From Peptoniphilus_A genitalis (lineage in GTDB: Bacteria; Bacillota; Clostridia; Tissierellales; Peptoniphilaceae), in assembly GCF_949769225.1 (NCBI RefSeq), contig NZ_CATKPB010000015.1: 36,005 nucleotides of DNA. One strand, 5' to 3'. This document shows positions 1-7,830 of the stretch, one piece after another. Below the pieces are notes generated by a model. That model saw nothing but the letters and a program-made list of their open reading frames with translations. It made no database searches and was not told the DNA's origin. The translations under genes were made by a program, and so were the position numbers. The first letter of the stretch is position 1. Every line of letters starts with the position of its first letter.

Positions 1-384
1 CCTCAATGGAGAGGCGGTGGGGGTGTTTTTGCTAAGAAAACAAGAGATTACTCTTACACAACTCCTAAGAAGACTAGAAGAGTTGCTCTTAAGTCAGTTC
101 TTACTAGCAAGTTACAAGATGGCGAAATGATTCTTGTAGATTCAATCCAAATGGAAGAAGCAAAGACAAAAGTTTTTGCTAACATCTTAAAGAATATTGG
201 TGCTGGTAAAAAGGCGCTTGTAGTTGTTAATGACGACGAAAAAGATGTTCAAAGAGCAGCAAGAAACATCGCTGGTGTTAAAACATCAAGAGCTACAGAC
301 ATTAACGTATACGACTTATTAAAGTACGATAACCTTGTTATCACAAAGTCTGCACTTGATGTTGTTGAGGAGGTTTTTAACTGA
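1..384 (+). CDS. rplD: 50S ribosomal protein L4, 3' part (5' end outside window)
   Basis: The reading frame is open from base 1 and ends in TGA at 382-384, so only the C-terminal 127 residues are present. It starts with PQWRGGGGVFAKKTRDYSY, the conserved end of the L4 extended loop, followed by the globular C-terminal half with the typical VDSIQMEEAKTK segment. L4 binds 23S rRNA domain I and its loop lines the peptide exit tunnel. An internal ATG at 127 is not the start because the homology continues upstream. Its stop overlaps the start of rplW (ATGA), which implies translational coupling. It is the first of an unbroken ribosomal protein series in S10 operon order. Confidence 0.97.
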   Translation, partial: PQWRGGGGVFAKKTRDYSYTTPKKTRRVALKSVLTSKLQDGEMILVDSIQMEEAKTKVFANILKNIGAGKKALVVVNDDEKDVQRAARNIAGVKTSRATDINVYDLLKYDNLVITKSALDVVEEVFN

Positions 385-671
385 TGAATAAATTTGACGT
401 TATAAAAAGACCTTTAGTCACTGAACAAAGTATGGACATGATGGCAGAAAACAAATACACTTTTGAAGTTGTTAAAACTGCTACAAAACCTGAAATCAGA
501 GAAGCTGTTGAAGAAATCTTCGGCGTTAAGGTTGAAAAAGTATATACAATGAATATGCGTGGTAAACTTAAAAGACAAGGAGTTCATCAAGGAAGACGTC
601 CTTCATGGAAAAAGGCTATAGTTAAGCTTACTGATGACTCAGAGCCGATAGAATTTTTTGATTCTATCTGA
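384..671 (+). CDS. rplW: 50S ribosomal protein L23
   Basis: A 95-residue protein of normal length for bacterial L23. It has the conserved start KFDVIKRPLVTEQSM and the loop with basic residues GKLKRQGVHQGRRPSWKKA. L23 sits at the rim of the peptide exit tunnel and is the docking site for trigger factor and SRP. The ATG at 384 overlaps the rplD stop, with GAGGAGG at 367-373 as ribosome binding site. It lies between rplD and rplB exactly as in other S10 operons. Confidence 0.98.
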   Translation: MNKFDVIKRPLVTEQSMDMMAENKYTFEVVKTATKPEIREAVEEIFGVKVEKVYTMNMRGKLKRQGVHQGRRPSWKKAIVKLTDDSEPIEFFDSI

Positions 672-689
672 TAGTAGGAGGTATTAATA

Positions 690-1520
690 ATGGCGATTAG
701 AGGATTTAAACCTACAACTCCTTCCCGTAGAAAAATGACAGTTGCTACATTTGAAGAGATTACTAAGACAACACCTGAAAAATCCCTTGTAACAACTATC
801 AACAAGACTGCCGGTAGAAATGCTCACGGTAGAATTACTAGTAGACATAGAGGCGGCGGAGTTAAAAGAAAATACAGAATTATAGATTTAAAGAGAGATA
901 AAGACAATATTCCTGCAAGAGTAGCAGCTATTGAATACGATCCATACAGAACAGCTTACATTGCTCTTCTAAACTATGCTGATGGTGAAAAAAGATACAT
1001 CATCCAACCAAATGGTTTAAAGGTAGGAGACGTAGTTGAATCTGGATCAGATGCAGATATTAAAGTTGGTAATACACTAAGACTTGCTGACATTCCAGTT
1101 GGTACAACAGTACACAACATCGAAATGACTCCAGGTAAGGGTGGACAAATTGCAAGATCTGCTGGATCATCTGCACAACTTATGGCAAAAGAAGGAAAGT
1201 TCGCTCAACTTAGACTTCCTTCAGGTGAATTTAGATTAATCGATCTAAGATGCAAGGCAACTATTGGACAAGTTGGAAATATTTCTCACGAACTTATCAC
1301 TTTAGGTAAGGCAGGTAAGAGCAGATATCTTGGAAAGAGACCTCACGTAAGAGGATCTGCAATGAACCCTGTTGATCACCCTCATGGTGGTGGGGAAGGT
1401 AGAACTCCAATTGGTAGACCTTCACCAATGACTCCTTGGGGCAAGAAAGCTCTAGGACTTAAGACTAGAAAGAAATCTAAAAAATCTGACATGTATATTG
1501 TAAGAAGAAGAACTAAGTAA
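690..1520 (+). CDS. rplB: 50S ribosomal protein L2
   Basis: A 276-residue protein, the standard bacterial L2 length. The N-terminal MAIRGFKPTTPSRR, the central SRHRGGG segment and the C-terminal HPHGGGEGRTPIGR loop are all present; this loop carries the conserved histidine close to the peptidyl transferase centre. L2 binds 23S rRNA and helps join the subunits. The TAGGAGG before the ATG gives a clear start. It follows rplW by 18 bases in the S10 operon. Confidence 0.99.
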   Translation: MAIRGFKPTTPSRRKMTVATFEEITKTTPEKSLVTTINKTAGRNAHGRITSRHRGGGVKRKYRIIDLKRDKDNIPARVAAIEYDPYRTAYIALLNYADGEKRYIIQPNGLKVGDVVESGSDADIKVGNTLRLADIPVGTTVHNIEMTPGKGGQIARSAGSSAQLMAKEGKFAQLRLPSGEFRLIDLRCKATIGQVGNISHELITLGKAGKSRYLGKRPHVRGSAMNPVDHPHGGGEGRTPIGRPSPMTPWGKKALGLKTRKKSKKSDMYIVRRRTK

Positions 1521-1533
1521 TCGGAGGGTATTA

Positions 1534-1818
1534 ATGAGTAGATCAATAAAAAAAGGACCATTTGCTGATGAACACCTTCTAAAGAAGGTTGACGAGCTTA
1601 ATGATAAGAACGAACACAAAGTAATAAAAACTTGGTCTCGTCGCTCAACTATTTTCCCTGAATTTGTTTCTCACACAATTGCTGTTCACGACGGCAGAAA
1701 ACATGTGCCAGTATATATTACTGAAGACATGGTAGGACATAAATTAGGTGAATTTGTTCCAACAAGAACATATAGAGGCCACGGCGGCAAGAGCGAAAAG
1801 AGTACAACACTTAAGTAA
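1534..1818 (+). CDS. rpsS: 30S ribosomal protein S19
   Basis: A 94-residue protein starting MSRSIKKGPF, with the S19 signature in the C-terminal half (HKLGEFVPTRTYRGHGG). S19 sits in the head of the small subunit next to S13 and contacts A-site tRNA. It lies 13 bases after rplB with a GGAGGG binding site. Length and gene order are typical. Confidence 0.98.
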   Translation: MSRSIKKGPFADEHLLKKVDELNDKNEHKVIKTWSRRSTIFPEFVSHTIAVHDGRKHVPVYITEDMVGHKLGEFVPTRTYRGHGGKSEKSTTLK

Positions 1819-1829
1819 GGAGGGTTATA

Positions 1830-2165
1830 ATGCAAGCACAAGCAATTGCTAAATATGTAAGAATATCACCTCTAAAGGTGAACTATATTTGCGCAGAAAT
1901 ACGCGGAAAAAGCGTTGATGAAGCCCTCTCTATTTTAAAGTTTACTAATAAAAGAGGAGCTCATGAACTATATAAGGTACTACATTCAGCTGTAGCTAAC
2001 GCTGAAAACAACCTTAACTTAGACAGAGGAGATCTTTATGTTAAAAAGGCTTACGCAAACGAAGGCCCAACAATGAAGAGATTCCGTCCTAAGGCTAAAG
2101 GTATGGCTTATCCAATTTTAAAGAGATCAAGTCACATTGGCGTTGTAGTAGCAGAAAGAGAGTAA
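1830..2165 (+). CDS. rplV: 50S ribosomal protein L22
   Basis: A 111-residue protein with the usual N-terminal AKYVRISPLKVN and the long beta hairpin near PTMKRFRPKAKGMAYPI that reaches into the exit tunnel, where macrolide-resistance changes occur in other species. No deletion or duplication is visible in the hairpin. AAGGAGGG precedes the ATG. It sits between rpsS and rpsC. Confidence 0.98.
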   Translation: MQAQAIAKYVRISPLKVNYICAEIRGKSVDEALSILKFTNKRGAHELYKVLHSAVANAENNLNLDRGDLYVKKAYANEGPTMKRFRPKAKGMAYPILKRSSHIGVVVAERE

Positions 2166-2176
2166 GGAGGTAGAGA

Positions 2177-2932
2177 ATGGGTCAAAAAGTAAACCCACAT
2201 GGACTTCGTGTTGGAGTAATCAAAGATTGGGATTCAAAATGGTACGCAGATAAGAAAAATTTTGCCGATCTTTTAGTTGAAGACAACAATATTAGAAATT
2301 ACGTTAAGAAAAAACTTTATGCTGCAGGTATCTCTAAAATCGAAATCGAAAGAGCTGCTAATAGAGTTAAAGTTTCTATTCATACAGCAAAACCAGGCAT
2401 GGTAATTGGCCGTGGTGGTGCTGGTGTCGAAGAACTAAGAACTGAAATTGAAAAACTTACAGATAAATCTGTTGTAATAAATGTAGAAGAAATTAAAAAC
2501 CCAGACCTAGATGCACAAATCGTTGCTGAAGGTATTGCTGAAGCTCTTGAAAGAAGAGTTGCATTTAGACGTGCTATGAAACAAGCAATCCAAAGAACTA
2601 TGCGTCAAGGAGCACTTGGTATTAAAACTTCTGTTGCAGGTCGTCTTGGCGGTGCTGACATGGCAAGAACTGAAGGATATTCTGAAGGAACTATTCCTCT
2701 ACAAACTTTAAGAGCTGACATTGACTACGGTTTTGCTGAAGCTGATACAACTTACGGAAAACTAGGCGTTAAAGTTTGGTTATACAAGGGTGAAGTTCTT
2801 CCTGAAATCGAAGATGAAAGAGGAAGAAAACCTAGAGATAATAGAGATAACAGAAATCGCAAGAGACGCGATAACAGAAACAATAATTTCAATAGAAATA
2901 ATAGAAGAGACAATAAAAATAAAGAGTCTTAA
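2177..2932 (+). CDS. rpsC: 30S ribosomal protein S3 with an extended Asn/Arg-rich tail
   Basis: A 251-residue S3, about 30 residues longer than the usual ~218-residue Bacillus form. The start MGQKVNPHGLRVGVIKDWDS is conserved. The KH domain carries the GxxG motif in MVIGRGGAGVEEL, and the S3 C-terminal domain runs to about residue 215 (KVWLYKGEVLPE). S3 lies at the mRNA entry site and has helicase activity with S4 and S5. Beyond that, roughly 35 residues are almost only R, N, D and K in RDN/RNN-like steps, probably a disordered RNA-binding tail. AAGGAGG before the ATG fixes the start. Confidence 0.97.
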   Translation: MGQKVNPHGLRVGVIKDWDSKWYADKKNFADLLVEDNNIRNYVKKKLYAAGISKIEIERAANRVKVSIHTAKPGMVIGRGGAGVEELRTEIEKLTDKSVVINVEEIKNPDLDAQIVAEGIAEALERRVAFRRAMKQAIQRTMRQGALGIKTSVAGRLGGADMARTEGYSEGTIPLQTLRADIDYGFAEADTTYGKLGVKVWLYKGEVLPEIEDERGRKPRDNRDNRNRKRRDNRNNNFNRNNRRDNKNKES

Positions 2933-2949
2933 AGAAGGGGGGAATAGTC

Positions 2950-3381
2950 ATGTTGATGCCTAAGAGAGTAAAATATCGTAAAGTTCACAGAGGCAGAATG
3001 AAGGGCAAGGCTATGCGTGGTAATGAGCTTGCATACGGCGAATATGGTATAAAAGCTTTAGAACCTTGTTGGATAACTTCAAATCAAATAGAAGCGGCAC
3101 GTCGTGCTATGACAAGATATATTCGTAGAGGTGGAAATATCTGGATTAAGATTTTCCCAGACAAACCTGTTACAGAAAAGCCTGCTGAAACTCGTATGGG
3201 TTCCGGTAAAGGTGCGCCAGAATACTGGGTAGCAGTTGTTAAACCAGGTAGAGTTTTATTTGAAATGGGTGGTGTTTCAGAAGAAGTTGCAAGAGAAGCT
3301 ATGAGACTTGCATCCATGAAACTCCCTATTAAAACAAAATTCGTTATGAAAGATAAGGATGGTGACTCAAATGAAGGCTAA
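2950..3381 (+). CDS. rplP: 50S ribosomal protein L16
   Basis: A 143-residue L16. It begins MLMPKRVKYRKVHRGRMKG and contains the conserved RRGGNIWIKIFPDKPVT and RMGSGKG segments. L16 organises the A-site region of the 50S subunit. ATG 2950 is chosen over ATG 2956 because the AGGGGGGAA binding site at 2936-2944 is spaced correctly for it and L16 proteins commonly begin MLxPKR. The 3' end overlaps rpmC by 11 bases. Confidence 0.97.
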   Translation: MLMPKRVKYRKVHRGRMKGKAMRGNELAYGEYGIKALEPCWITSNQIEAARRAMTRYIRRGGNIWIKIFPDKPVTEKPAETRMGSGKGAPEYWVAVVKPGRVLFEMGGVSEEVAREAMRLASMKLPIKTKFVMKDKDGDSNEG

Positions 3382-3577
3382 TGAAATCCGCAAGATGTCT
3401 AGCGAAGATTTAAATAACAAAGTTAATGAACTTAAAAATGAACTTTTTAATTTGAGATTCAGATTGGCAACTGGCCAACTTGACAATCCATCAAGTATTA
3501 AAAATGTTAAAAGAGATATAGCAAGAGTAAAAACGATCATTAGAGAACGTGAACTTGAAGTTGGAAAGGAGGCTTAA
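3371..3577 (+). CDS. rpmC: 50S ribosomal protein L29
   Basis: A 68-residue two-helix protein starting MKANEIRKMSSEDL, with the conserved LFNLRFRLATGQLDNPS segment. L29 sits near the exit tunnel beside L23. The ATG at 3371 matches family starts and has AAGGATGGTG upstream; a GTG-like upstream start at 3359 would add four residues not seen in the family. The gene begins inside the 3' end of rplP. Confidence 0.96.
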   Translation: MKANEIRKMSSEDLNNKVNELKNELFNLRFRLATGQLDNPSSIKNVKRDIARVKTIIRERELEVGKEA

Positions 3578-3581
3578 TCTC

Positions 3582-3836
3582 ATGGAAAGAAATTCAAGAA
3601 AAACTATAACAGGAATTGTTGTAAGCGATAAGATGGATAAGACTATTGTAGTTCAAACTGAGACTTTAAAGACTCATCCAATCTATAAGAAGAGATTTAA
3701 GAAGTCTACTAATTTCAAGGCTCATGATGAAAATAATGAATGTGGTATTGGTGATCGCGTAAGAGTTATGGAAACTAGACCACTAAGTAAAGATAAAAGA
3801 TGGAGACTTGTAGAAATTATTGAAAAGGCTCAATAA
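3582..3836 (+). CDS. rpsQ: 30S ribosomal protein S17
   Basis: An 84-residue OB-fold protein beginning MERNSRKTITGIVVSDKMDK, with the typical RFKKSTNFKAHDE and DRVRVMETRPLSKDKRWRLV segments. S17 binds 16S rRNA early in 30S assembly. The frame is open upstream to 3549, but the AAAGGAGG at 3565-3572 and family alignment both point to ATG 3582. Spacing from rpmC is 4 bases. Confidence 0.97.
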   Translation: MERNSRKTITGIVVSDKMDKTIVVQTETLKTHPIYKKRFKKSTNFKAHDENNECGIGDRVRVMETRPLSKDKRWRLVEIIEKAQ

Positions 3837-3859
3837 TTTTAGCTTGAAAGGAGAATAAC

Positions 3860-4228
3860 ATGATTCAACAAGAAACAAGATTGCGTGTTGCTGACAATTC
3901 AGGTGCAAGAGAACTATCTGTTGTTAAAGTCCTTGGTGGTACTAATAGAAGAACAGCAAGCATTGGTGATATTGTAGTATGTTCTGTTAAGCATGCAACA
4001 CCCGGTGGCGTTGTCAAAAAAGGTTCTGTTGTAAAAGCAGTTATTGTTAGAACAAACAAGGGAATCAGCAGAAAAGACGGATCTTACATCAAATTTGACG
4101 ATAACGCAGCTGTTGTAATAAAAGATGATAGAAGCCCTGTTGGGACTCGTATTTTTGGACCTGTAACTAGAGAACTTAGAGCTGGAAACTTTATGAAGAT
4201 TATATCTCTAGCTCCGGAAGTACTATAA
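3860..4228 (+). CDS. rplN: 50S ribosomal protein L14
   Basis: A 122-residue L14, the universal length. The start MIQQETRLRVADNSGARE and the central GxVVKAVIVRTNKGISRKDGSYIKFDDNA-like region (seen in two parts) are conserved, as is the C-terminal RELRAGNFMKIISLAPEVL. L14 contacts L19 and the 30S subunit at an intersubunit bridge, and is the binding site of silencing factor RsfS. AAAGGAG lies upstream of the ATG. Confidence 0.98.
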   Translation: MIQQETRLRVADNSGARELSVVKVLGGTNRRTASIGDIVVCSVKHATPGGVVKKGSVVKAVIVRTNKGISRKDGSYIKFDDNAAVVIKDDRSPVGTRIFGPVTRELRAGNFMKIISLAPEVL

Positions 4229-4242
4229 TTTGGAGGTGTAAT

Positions 4243-4551
4243 ATGAGAATTAAAAAAGATGACATCGTAAAAGTTATAGCCGGAAAAGATAAAGGCAAGA
4301 CTGGTAAAGTCCTAAGAACAATTCCTAAGAAAGACTTAGTTGTTGTAGAAAAGGTTAATGTTGTAACTAAACACATGAAACCAAAGGGACCTCAAGCACC
4401 AGGTGGAATTGAAAAAATGGAAGCACCAATTCACGTATCTAACGTAATGTACTTTGACAGTGCATCAGGCAAGGCTACTAGAGTTGGTTATAAATTTGAA
4501 GACGGAAAAAAAGTTAGATTTGCAAAATCTAGCGGAAAGACAATTAAGTAG
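4243..4551 (+). CDS. rplX: 50S ribosomal protein L24
   Basis: A 102-residue protein with an N-terminal KOW motif (VKVIAGKDKGKTGKV) and the L24 segment VNVVTKHMKPKG. It is an assembly initiator that binds the 5' domain of 23S rRNA. TGGAGGTG precedes the ATG. It sits between rplN and rplE as in other spc operons. Confidence 0.97.
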   Translation: MRIKKDDIVKVIAGKDKGKTGKVLRTIPKKDLVVVEKVNVVTKHMKPKGPQAPGGIEKMEAPIHVSNVMYFDSASGKATRVGYKFEDGKKVRFAKSSGKTIK

Positions 4552-4562
4552 GGGGTAGAATA

Positions 4563-5108
4563 ATGACTTCAAGATTACAAGAAAAATATAAGACAGAAGT
4601 TGTGGGCCACCTAATGGAACGCTTCAATTATAAAAGCGTTATGGAAGTACCGAAACTTGAAAAGATCACTATTAACATTGGTCTTGGCGAAGCTAAAGAT
4701 AACCACAAGGCTCTAGAAGCAGCTGTTGAAGACCTAACTATTATTTCAGGTCAAAAGGCGCTTGTTACTAAGGCAAGAAAATCTATAGCTAACTTTAAAC
4801 TTCGTGAAGGTCAAAATGTTGGTGTTAAGGTAACTCTAAGAGGCGATAGAATGTACGATTTCTTAGATAAGCTTATGAACGTTGCTCTTCCAAGAGTAAG
4901 AGACTTTAGAGGTGTTAAGCCAACTGCATTTGACGGCAGAGGTAACTATGCACTAGGTCTTAAAGAACAACTTATCTTCCCAGAAATCGAATACGATAAA
5001 GTAGACACTATTAGAGGTATGGACATCAATATAGTAACTACAGCTAAAACTGATGAAGAAGCTAAAGAATTCCTAGACAAAATGGGAATGCCTTTTGCTA
5101 AGGCTTAA
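4563..5108 (+). CDS. rplE: 50S ribosomal protein L5
   Basis: A 181-residue L5 with conserved ITINIGLGEAKDN near the N-terminus, the loop region AVTKARKSIANFKLREG-like (here LVTKARKSIANFKLREGQ), and the DFRGVKPTAFDGRGNYALG segment. L5 binds 5S rRNA together with L18 and contacts P-site tRNA. GGGGGTAG precedes the ATG. Length and order are typical. Confidence 0.98.
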   Translation: MTSRLQEKYKTEVVGHLMERFNYKSVMEVPKLEKITINIGLGEAKDNHKALEAAVEDLTIISGQKALVTKARKSIANFKLREGQNVGVKVTLRGDRMYDFLDKLMNVALPRVRDFRGVKPTAFDGRGNYALGLKEQLIFPEIEYDKVDTIRGMDINIVTTAKTDEEAKEFLDKMGMPFAKA

Positions 5109-5119
5109 GGAGGTACAAA

Positions 5120-5305
5120 GTGGCTAAAAAATCAATGATTGCTAAACAAAAGAGGAAACAAAAGTATTCTTCTCGTGAATATACAAGATGTAAAATTTGT
5201 GGAAGACCACATTCAGTTTTACAAAAATATGGAATATGTAGAATTTGCTTTAGAGAACTTGCGTATAAAGGACAAATCCCTGGCGTAAGAAAAGCTAGCT
5301 GGTAA
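5120..5305 (+). CDS. rpsN: 30S ribosomal protein S14, zinc-binding type
   Basis: A 61-residue short S14 with two CxxC pairs (CKIC at 24-27 and CRIC at 39-42) that bind zinc; the longer zinc-free form lacks these. S14 is in the head of the 30S subunit. The start codon is GTG, with AAGGAGG at 5107-5113 spaced correctly, and the N-terminus MAKKSMIAKQKRKQKYSSRE matches the family. It lies between rplE and rpsH. In organisms with both S14 types the zinc-free copy is Zur-regulated, but no second copy is visible here. Confidence 0.97.
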   Translation: MAKKSMIAKQKRKQKYSSREYTRCKICGRPHSVLQKYGICRICFRELAYKGQIPGVRKASW

Positions 5306-5335
5306 TAAGCCTTAGATGAAAGGAGGCAAACTGAT

Positions 5336-5731
5336 ATGATGACAGACCCAATTGCAGATATGCTATCAAGAATTAGAAATGCAAATAATGCAAGACACAA
5401 ATCTGTTGATGTTCCTTGCTCAAACATCAAAAAAGAAATCGCTAGGATTCTTCTTGATGAAGGTTATATTAAAGGATATGACGTTGTTGAAGACGACAAA
5501 CAAGGAATGATTAAAATAGATCTTAAATATTCTCAAGACGGTGAAAGAGTTATCTCTGGATTAAAGAGAATATCAAAACCGGGACTTAGAGTTTATGTTA
5601 AGTGCGACGATGTTCCTAAAGTTCTAGGAGGACTAGGAATTGCAATTATCTCTACATCTAAGGGAATAATTACAGATAAAATGGCAAGACAAGAAAAAGT
5701 TGGCGGAGAGGTAATCTGCTACGTTTGGTAA
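5336..5731 (+). CDS. rpsH: 30S ribosomal protein S8
   Basis: A 131-residue S8 with the N-terminal TDPIADMLSRIRNANNARH and the C-terminal STSKGIITDKMARQEKVGGEVICYVW. S8 binds the central domain of 16S rRNA and in E. coli represses the spc operon by binding its mRNA. Two ATGs lie in tandem (5336 and 5339); 5336 is nine bases after AGGAGG and is preferred, though 5339 gives the more usual N-terminus. Confidence 0.97.
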   Translation: MMTDPIADMLSRIRNANNARHKSVDVPCSNIKKEIARILLDEGYIKGYDVVEDDKQGMIKIDLKYSQDGERVISGLKRISKPGLRVYVKCDDVPKVLGGLGIAIISTSKGIITDKMARQEKVGGEVICYVW

Positions 5732-5745
5732 TTTGGAGGTGAAAA

Positions 5746-6282
5746 ATGTCAAGAATTGGCAAAAAACCTATTGAAATCCCAAAGGGCGTTGAAGTTAAAG
5801 TTGACGGCCAAACAGTTACTGTTAAGGGACCAAAGGGTGAACTAACACAATCTTTCGATAAAGATTTAAGAATAGAATTAAATGACGGAGTTCTCACTGT
5901 AGAAAGACCAAATGATATTAAAAGAATTAAGGCACTTCACGGTTTAACTAGAACTCTAATTTACAATATGATAATTGGCGTTACAGAAGGTTATACAAAA
6001 TCTCTAGAAATAATTGGAACAGGATATAGAGCTGCTAAGAAGGGAAAAGTTCTTTCTCTAAACTTAGGATTCTCTCACCCTCTTGATATAGAAGATCCAG
6101 AAGGTATTGAAGTAGAAGTTCCATCTCCTAACTCAATTATTGTTAAAGGTAACGATAAACAACAAGTTGGCGCTTATGCTGCTTACATTAGACGCTTCAG
6201 AGAACCTGAACCATATAAGGGTAAGGGTATTAGATATACTGATGAACATGTAAGACGTAAAGTTGGTAAGACTGGTAAGTAA
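5746..6282 (+). CDS. rplF: 50S ribosomal protein L6
   Basis: A 178-residue L6 beginning MSRIGKKPIEIPKGVEV and ending with the conserved EPYKGKGIRYTDEHVRRKVGKTGK region (seen in two parts). It has the duplicated L6 fold and binds near the sarcin-ricin loop. TTGGAGGTG precedes the ATG. It follows rpsH by 14 bases. Confidence 0.98.
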   Translation: MSRIGKKPIEIPKGVEVKVDGQTVTVKGPKGELTQSFDKDLRIELNDGVLTVERPNDIKRIKALHGLTRTLIYNMIIGVTEGYTKSLEIIGTGYRAAKKGKVLSLNLGFSHPLDIEDPEGIEVEVPSPNSIIVKGNDKQQVGAYAAYIRRFREPEPYKGKGIRYTDEHVRRKVGKTGK

Positions 6283-6297
6283 GAAAGGAGAATTTAA

Positions 6298-6660
6298 GTG
6301 TTAAATAAAATTAATAGAAACGAAAACAGAATTAAAAGACACAAAAGAATTAGAAATCACATCTCCGGAACTTCAATGAAGCCTAGACTTTCAGTTTACA
6401 GATCATCTAAACATATTTATGCTCAATTAATTGATGATGAAGCTGGCAATACTTTATTAAGTGCATCTACACTTGACAAGGGATTGAACTTAGAAAACAC
6501 TGGAAATATTGAAGCAGCTAAATCTGTTGGAGAATCTATTGCTAAAAAGGCATTAGAAAAAGGAATTGAAGAAGTTGTCTTTGATAGAAGTGGATATATT
6601 TTCCACGGTAAAGTCAAAGCACTTGCTGATGCAGCTAGAGAAGCTGGTCTAAAATTCTAA
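6298..6660 (+). CDS. rplR: 50S ribosomal protein L18
   Basis: A 120-residue L18 with RLSVYRSSKHIYAQLIDD, then GESIAKKALEKGI, and the conserved C-terminal FDRSGYIFHGKVKALADAAREAGLKF (shown in part). L18 carries 5S rRNA into the large subunit with L5. The start is GTG at 6298 with AAAGGAG upstream; no in-frame ATG fits the family N-terminus better. Confidence 0.97.
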   Translation: MLNKINRNENRIKRHKRIRNHISGTSMKPRLSVYRSSKHIYAQLIDDEAGNTLLSASTLDKGLNLENTGNIEAAKSVGESIAKKALEKGIEEVVFDRSGYIFHGKVKALADAAREAGLKF

Positions 6661-6673
6661 GAAGGAGGAAGTA

Positions 6674-7180
6674 ATGGAGCGTTCATTAATAAATGCGGCA
6701 GAACTTGATCTTGAAGAAAGAGTTGTATCTATAAACAGAGTTGCCAAAGTAGTTAAGGGTGGTAGAAACTTTAGATTCTCAGCTCTTGTAGTAGTTGGTG
6801 ACAAAAACGGACACGTTGGTGTAGGTACTGGTAAAGCTCTTGAAGTTCCTGAAGCAATAAGAAAAGCAACACAAGATGCTAGAAAGAATATTGTAAGAAT
6901 TAACTTACTAAACACTTCTATTCCTCATCAAGTAACTGGAATTTATGGTGCAGGTAGAGTTTTCTTAAAGCCAGCAAGAGAAGGTACAGGAGTTATTGCC
7001 GGTGGTGCAGTGCGTGCTGTATGCGAACTTGCAGGTATTACTGATATTCGTACTAAAAACATTGGTACAAACAACCCAAGAAACGTTGTTAATGCAACTA
7101 TGGAAGGTCTAAAGTCTCTTAAGACTGCAGAATCTGTTGCAAGACTTAGAAATAAATCTGTTGAAGAAATTTTAGGATAG
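6674..7180 (+). CDS. rpsE: 30S ribosomal protein S5
   Basis: A 168-residue S5 with the double-stranded RNA-binding-like N-terminal domain (ERVVSINRVAKVVKGGRNF) and the C-terminal domain containing PAREGTGVIAGGAVRAV and NNPRNVVNAT. S5 contributes to decoding accuracy and the mRNA entry site. GAAGGAGGAAG precedes the ATG at 6674. The gene order rplR-rpsE-rpmD is standard. Confidence 0.98.
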   Translation: MERSLINAAELDLEERVVSINRVAKVVKGGRNFRFSALVVVGDKNGHVGVGTGKALEVPEAIRKATQDARKNIVRINLLNTSIPHQVTGIYGAGRVFLKPAREGTGVIAGGAVRAVCELAGITDIRTKNIGTNNPRNVVNATMEGLKSLKTAESVARLRNKSVEEILG

Positions 7181-7190
7181 GAGGAAAATC

Positions 7191-7367
7191 ATGAGTACAA
7201 TTAAAATTAAACTTGTTAAAAGTCCTATCGGTAAAGTACCTAAACACAGAAAAACAATCAAAGCTCTTGGTTTTAAAAAGTTAAACCAAGTTATCGAAAA
7301 AAATGACACTCCTCAAATTAGAGGAATGTTAAAACAAGTCGATTATATGATCGAAGTAGTAGAATAA
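7191..7367 (+). CDS. rpmD: 50S ribosomal protein L30
   Basis: Reading from ATG 7191 to TAA 7365-7367 gives 58 residues starting MSTIKIKLVKSPIGKVPKHR, with the L30 core TIKALGFKKLNQ. This is the short bacterial L30 form. It fills the gap between rpsE and rplO, has GGAGG at 7180-7184, and matches the expected operon order. Confidence 0.97.
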   Translation: MSTIKIKLVKSPIGKVPKHRKTIKALGFKKLNQVIEKNDTPQIRGMLKQVDYMIEVVE

Positions 7368-7380
7368 GGAGGTGTACCTA

Positions 7381-7830
7381 ATGAAGTTACATGACTTAAG
7401 ACCTAACGAAGGCGGCGGAGTTAAAGCTAGAAAAAGAGTAGGTCGTGGAATTGGTTCCGGTACTGGTAAGACTTCCGGCAAGGGTCACAAAGGCCAAAAT
7501 GCTAGAAGTGGCGGCGGAGTAAGACCTGGATTTGAAGGTGGACAAATGCCACTATTCAGACGTCTTCCTAAAAGAGGATTTACAAATATCTTTAAGAAAG
7601 AATACGCAGTATTAAACGTAGCTGATCTTAATGTATTTGAAGAAGGAACTGAAATCACTCCTGAATTCTTAATCGAAAATAAATTTATAAAGGCTGGTAA
7701 GGCTAAAGACGGACTTAGAATCTTGGGAGATGGTGAATTAAATGTTAAATTAACTGTTAAAGCTCAGCATTTCTCAAAATCTGCTATAGAAAAAATTGAG
7801 GCTTGCGGAGGAAAGGCCGAGGTGATTTAA
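7381..7830 (+). CDS. rplO: 50S ribosomal protein L15
   Basis: A 149-residue L15 starting MKLHDLRPNEGG, with the glycine/arginine-rich RVGRGIGSGTGKTSGKGHKG segment typical of the unstructured N-terminal half, then FEGGQMPLFRRLPKRGF. L15 is a late 50S assembly protein. An in-frame GTG at 7372 lies within the AAGGAGG binding site, so ATG 7381 is the start. Its TAA shares a base with the ATG of secY (TAATG). Confidence 0.97.
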   Translation: MKLHDLRPNEGGGVKARKRVGRGIGSGTGKTSGKGHKGQNARSGGGVRPGFEGGQMPLFRRLPKRGFTNIFKKEYAVLNVADLNVFEEGTEITPEFLIENKFIKAGKAKDGLRILGDGELNVKLTVKAQHFSKSAIEKIEACGGKAEVI

